Below are positions 26,604 through 28,674 of a stretch of 28,674 nt of DNA, piece after piece. The position numbers were made by a program, and so were the translations under genes. Positions within the stretch are counted from its first letter, which is position 1. Each line of letters begins with the position of its first letter. The notes beneath the pieces were generated by a model. The model did not search any database and had not been told where the DNA came from. It was given only the letters and a program-made list of their open reading frames with translations. The stretch comes from a virus. The DNA lies in IMG/VR virus record IMGVR_UViG_3300042691_049695, positions 1 through 28,674 of that record, one strand, 5' to 3'.

Positions 26604-27587
26604 ATGATAATAGAAGACAGAGTTGAATCGATTGCTGGTAAGCCAAAACAAAAACACAGAGTTGTTGTTTACGAATGTGATTTTTGTCACATTATTTTTA
26701 CTCCAAAAAAGCTTGAGTATAAGCAACTAAAAAACAAAAACCACTACTGTAAGCTTGAGTGTGCGTATGCTCATCGGAGATCGATGGAAAAAAGCTATAA
26801 AGCTTCTCCTAGAAAAGCAAAAGTTGAATGTTTTTATTGCAAGAAAGTTGTCCTGCAATGGAAAAATCAGATTGCTAAGTTCGAACATCATTTTTGTAGC
26901 AAACCTTGCCGTGGCGCAGCGATTAGAGAAGGTTTGATTGCTAATAATGCACGAATGGATGAAGGAATAAAACAGAAGCTTCGTGAAGCTGCTTTGGAGA
27001 GATATAAGGACAAAGAAAATCATCCTATGCTTGGCAAGCATCACACAGAAGAAGCCAGAGAAAAAATTTCAAAACATCATAAAGAAACAGGTTGTTTCAA
27101 CGGAGAAAAAAACCCTATGTATGGCAAAAACCATACAACAGAAACCAGACAGAAAATGTCGGAGATCGTATCTTCTGAGATGATATCAGGCAAACGTAGG
27201 GCTTACGGGAAGAACTTCCATGAAAAGGGATATATTTTTTCTGAGAAGTTGAGCAAAGAAGTTTTCTATAAATCGTCTTGGGAAAAAGCAACGGTTGAAT
27301 GGCTGGAAAAAGAAATAACAGTGAAAACGTTCACGTATGAGCCATTTGCAATCACTTATAAACTAAATGAAGGAAACAGAGAGCACGTTCGCCGTTACAT
27401 TCCAGATTTTCTCGTTGAATATGTGGACGGTCGCAAAGAACTTTGGGAAATCAAACCAGCAGCTTTTTCAGAATCAGCCAAAGTAAAACAAAAACAGTCA
27501 GCTGCTGAAGAGTATTGCCAAACACATGGCATCGATGCTTATAAGCTACTGACAAAGCAATCATTAGAAGAGATGAACATCCTCTGA
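26604..27587 (+). CDS. Free-standing homing-endonuclease-like protein (zinc knuckles, NUMOD3, PD-(D/E)xK)
   Basis: 327 residues. In order: a zinc-binding knuckle with C25-x2-C28 and C49-x3-C53; a second with C76-x2-C79 and C98-x3-C102; two NUMOD3 DNA-binding repeats, residues ~139-155 ('NHPMLGKHHTEEAREKIS') and ~170-187 ('NPMYGKNHTTETRQKMS'); and a C-terminal nuclease-like domain with a helix Glu (E227), P267-D268 and E282-x-K284, the E...PD...ExK pattern of PD-(D/E)xK nucleases. NUMOD3 is typical of phage homing endonucleases, more often joined to GIY-YIG or HNH domains, so this pairing is uncommon. No intron or interrupted gene is visible around it; it sits 47 bases after a complete structural gene. 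It would cut a DNA site in a related, gene-lacking phage and be copied by repair. Its SD is held in a hairpin. Confidence 0.85.
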   Translation: MIIEDRVESIAGKPKQKHRVVVYECDFCHIIFTPKKLEYKQLKNKNHYCKLECAYAHRRSMEKSYKASPRKAKVECFYCKKVVLQWKNQIAKFEHHFCSKPCRGAAIREGLIANNARMDEGIKQKLREAALERYKDKENHPMLGKHHTEEAREKISKHHKETGCFNGEKNPMYGKNHTTETRQKMSEIVSSEMISGKRRAYGKNFHEKGYIFSEKLSKEVFYKSSWEKATVEWLEKEITVKTFTYEPFAITYKLNEGNREHVRRYIPDFLVEYVDGRKELWEIKPAAFSESAKVKQKQSAAEEYCQTHGIDAYKLLTKQSLEEMNIL

Positions 27588-27623
27588 GTTGATGTAACTA
27601 GCCCTTGAGATAAAATCCTTCCC

Positions 27624-27652
27624 TTCAAAAAGAAGAATGACTGTCTTATACT
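27624..27652 (+). promoter_or_regulatory. Candidate sigma-70-like promoter before the kinase-like gene
   Basis: TTCAAA at 27624-27629 (4 of 6 to TTGACA) and TATACT at 27647-27652 (5 of 6 to TATAAT) are spaced 17 bases. This is the largest non-coding gap in the accessory end, and the following gene has no SD. Such matches occur by chance in A+T-rich DNA, so confidence is low. Confidence 0.25.
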
Positions 27653-27693
27653 CTTCTATTGGTTGTCTTCCACACCGCTACTTATGGTTATGA
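27637..27693 (+). CDS. Possible 18-codon leader ORF coupled to the kinase-like gene
   Basis: ATG 27637 follows an AGAAG purine run and reads MTVLYSSIGCLPHRYLWL, ending at TGA 27691-27693, which overlaps ATG 27690 of the next gene (ATGA). The downstream gene lacks an SD, so re-initiation from this leader is a reasonable way to translate it. It could equally be chance, and if the candidate promoter above is real, the leader's start would lie upstream of the transcript. Confidence 0.25.
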   Translation: MTVLYSSIGCLPHRYLWL

Positions 27694-28421
27694 TTAGATT
27701 ATATCATTTTTTATTTGAGAACACACAACAGACTGTTTTTATAAATGCGTTGAAAACATTCATGGAAAAAAACCCAGATTCAATATTGACCAATGCAATC
27801 GGTGATCCACAAGAGTTTTACGAAGCCAACAAGAATAAAATTGATGGTATACTGAGCGACACTACCAACTTCAGCTTTCTTGGTGCTGGAATGAATGGTG
27901 CTGCGTTCAATCTTGGTGATAGAGTGCTAAAGTTACAACAACAAGATATTCGAGCAAAAAAAATCTTAAAAACTTACAGCGGCAAAGAAAAAAAAGGTTT
28001 GCACTATCCCATGATATACGATCATGGTACCTTGATTGCTCCAACAACCAAAAAATCGATTGATTATACTGTTTTAGAAAAGTTTGAAACCAGCTTTGTT
28101 AAAGATCCTGATATAAGATGGCTGATTGACAGACTTGTTTTAACAACCAACATGAAAATCACACAGCAAAACCCAGCCACAAAAAAACCTTATACCCAAG
28201 ATGAACTAAAAGAAACAATAAAAAACAGTATACTCAACAATGAGCGAGCAAGCGAAATATACCCAAAATTAACCGAAAAGCTAAGACTAAAAGCAGATTG
28301 GTTGGAACGTTTGATCGAGGATATGGTGGCTTTGCAAAATGAAGAAATTCTTGACAGTGTTGGCGCAAATCTAGGAGTGAGAAGATTAGGGTCTGAAGGT
28401 TATTTGGTTTTCTTTGACTGA
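27690..28421 (+). CDS. Kinase-fold-like protein lacking most of the C-lobe
   Basis: 243 residues from ATG 27690 (MIRLYHFLFE); ATG 27684 and TTG 27663 are other in-frame starts, none with an SD. Residues 65-73 form a Gly-rich loop (GAGMNGAAF, G-x-G-x-x-G-x-x-F), followed by 'RVLKL' with Lys81 in the place of the ATP-binding lysine, a 'YDHGTLI' strand and a hinge-like 'YTVLEKFET'. At 222-229, 'DSVGANLG' keeps the spacing of the catalytic Asp and Asn (D-x4-N), and the protein ends at 'LVFFD', where a kinase would have the Asp of DFG. The activation segment and the rest of the C-lobe are missing. I associate such short kinase-like proteins with other phages. Active phosphotransfer is uncertain; ATP or RNA binding, or a pseudokinase, are alternatives. 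It follows the endonuclease gene by 102 bases. Confidence 0.6.
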   Translation: MIRLYHFLFENTQQTVFINALKTFMEKNPDSILTNAIGDPQEFYEANKNKIDGILSDTTNFSFLGAGMNGAAFNLGDRVLKLQQQDIRAKKILKTYSGKEKKGLHYPMIYDHGTLIAPTTKKSIDYTVLEKFETSFVKDPDIRWLIDRLVLTTNMKITQQNPATKKPYTQDELKETIKNSILNNERASEIYPKLTEKLRLKADWLERLIEDMVALQNEEILDSVGANLGVRRLGSEGYLVFFD

Positions 28422-28431
28422 GGTGTTGTCC

Positions 28432-28458
28432 ACGATATAGCTATATATATTATATCGT
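28432..28458. promoter_or_regulatory. 8-bp dyad touching the start codon of the last gene
   Basis: ACGATATA (28432-28439) and TATATCGT (28451-28458) are perfect inverted repeats around an 11-base A/T-rich centre. They can form a hairpin of 8 base pairs plus one G-T pair, or serve as a two-fold operator. The right arm ends directly before ATG 28459 and no SD is seen. It may overlap a promoter (TATATATT lies at 28444-28451). Function is inferred. Confidence 0.45.
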
Positions 28459-28674
28459 ATGAAGAGGATAAAAGAAGCAACACGTTACAAGAGAGAAACA
28501 GGATTAACCTTGCCTCGTTGGCAAGATCAAATAATAAAGTATGAAAAAGAAGGTGGATACTTTATTCACTTTTCTATTGTTCCAAGAATGAACTTGTATA
28601 TTGTCAACAAATACAATACACCTATTGGATTTTACGCATATGCGTTAGATAAATCAAAGATAGAAAATTTTGCC
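28459..28674 (+). CDS. 5' part of an unidentified phage protein (runs off the window)
   Basis: The frame is open from ATG 28459 to the window edge, 72 codons exactly. The N-terminus is basic (MKRIKEATRYKRETGLTL). The landmark 'VNKYNTPIGFYAYAL' follows 'GGYFIHFSIVPRMNLYI'. I have a loose recollection of a pattern 'F-x-D/P-x-x-K-x-x-x-N-P-x-x-x-Y-x-T-P-x-G-x-Y-x-Y' in large-phage proteins, some discussed as ADP-ribosyltransferase-like, but this is not enough for a function. It directly follows a dyad and lacks an SD. Coding is likely on coherent protein composition; identity unknown. Confidence 0.55.
   Translation, partial: MKRIKEATRYKRETGLTLPRWQDQIIKYEKEGGYFIHFSIVPRMNLYIVNKYNTPIGFYAYALDKSKIENFA

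Noticed and set aside
26557-27689. Self-splicing intron around the homing-endonuclease-like gene
   Set aside because: The upstream structural gene ends with its own complete C-terminal module and stop, and no split gene resumes downstream.
1-28674. tRNA genes, CRISPR arrays, insertion sequences, diversity-generating retroelement repeats
   Set aside because: Gaps are too short for most of these; no cloverleaf, spaced repeats, transposase or reverse-transcriptase motifs, or adenine-biased repeat pairs were seen by reading, though no repeat search could be run.

Overview
The window is a continuous stretch of an A+T-rich tailed-phage genome, most likely a large contractile-tailed (myovirus-type) phage. 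Two genes with recognisable family signatures support this: a gp25-like baseplate wedge protein and a gp6/J-like baseplate wedge protein, side by side in T4-like order. A chain of very large, Ser/Gly/Thr/Asn-rich structural proteins follows. All credible genes lie on the + strand and are tightly packed, with 1-4 base overlaps or gaps of about 8-65 bases. Most carry an ordinary Shine-Dalgarno sequence (AGGAG, AAGGA or GAGGTGA types), so the host uses SD-led initiation. The host cannot be named from this sequence.

Layout. (1) Bases 1-737: 3' end of an unidentified gene with a hydrophobic segment. (2) 747-3127: gp25-like and gp6/J-like baseplate wedge genes. (3) 3136-13780: six structural genes. 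These are a CBM96/DNRLRE-like beta-protein, an 1151-residue protein with a tail-protein-I-like centre flanked by two LamG-like regions, three conserved-looking but unnamed structural proteins (one with an H-type-lectin-like segment), and a protein with an 'MGxL...TDxGRxxL' N-terminus. (4) 13846-21705: three large proteins of 796, 1225 and 596 residues; the first and third contain FN3-like segments. (5) 21741-26556: a second 'TDxGRxxL' protein, then two proteins with related C-terminal modules (415 and 808 residues), the latter with a LamG-like domain. A 112-residue HExxH metallopeptidase lies between those two. (6) 26604-28674: an accessory tail with a free-standing homing-endonuclease-like gene (zinc knuckles, two NUMOD3 repeats, C-terminal PD-(D/E)xK site), a kinase-fold-like protein that ends at its DFG-type Asp, and the 5' part of one more gene.

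How it works together. Regions 2-5 look like one late morphogenesis operon for the baseplate, its decoration and probably host-surface binding. The repeated LamG-, lectin-, CBM- and FN3-like folds suggest many glycan- or surface-binding elements on the tail tip. The most unusual feature is regulatory. The non-structural genes at 23784 and 26604 both have their SD sequence inside the 3' arm of a hairpin, and the last gene (28459) begins directly after an 8-bp dyad. Accessory genes set into a strongly transcribed late operon therefore seem to carry individual RNA-level or operator-like control, as is known for the T4 I-TevI homing endonuclease.
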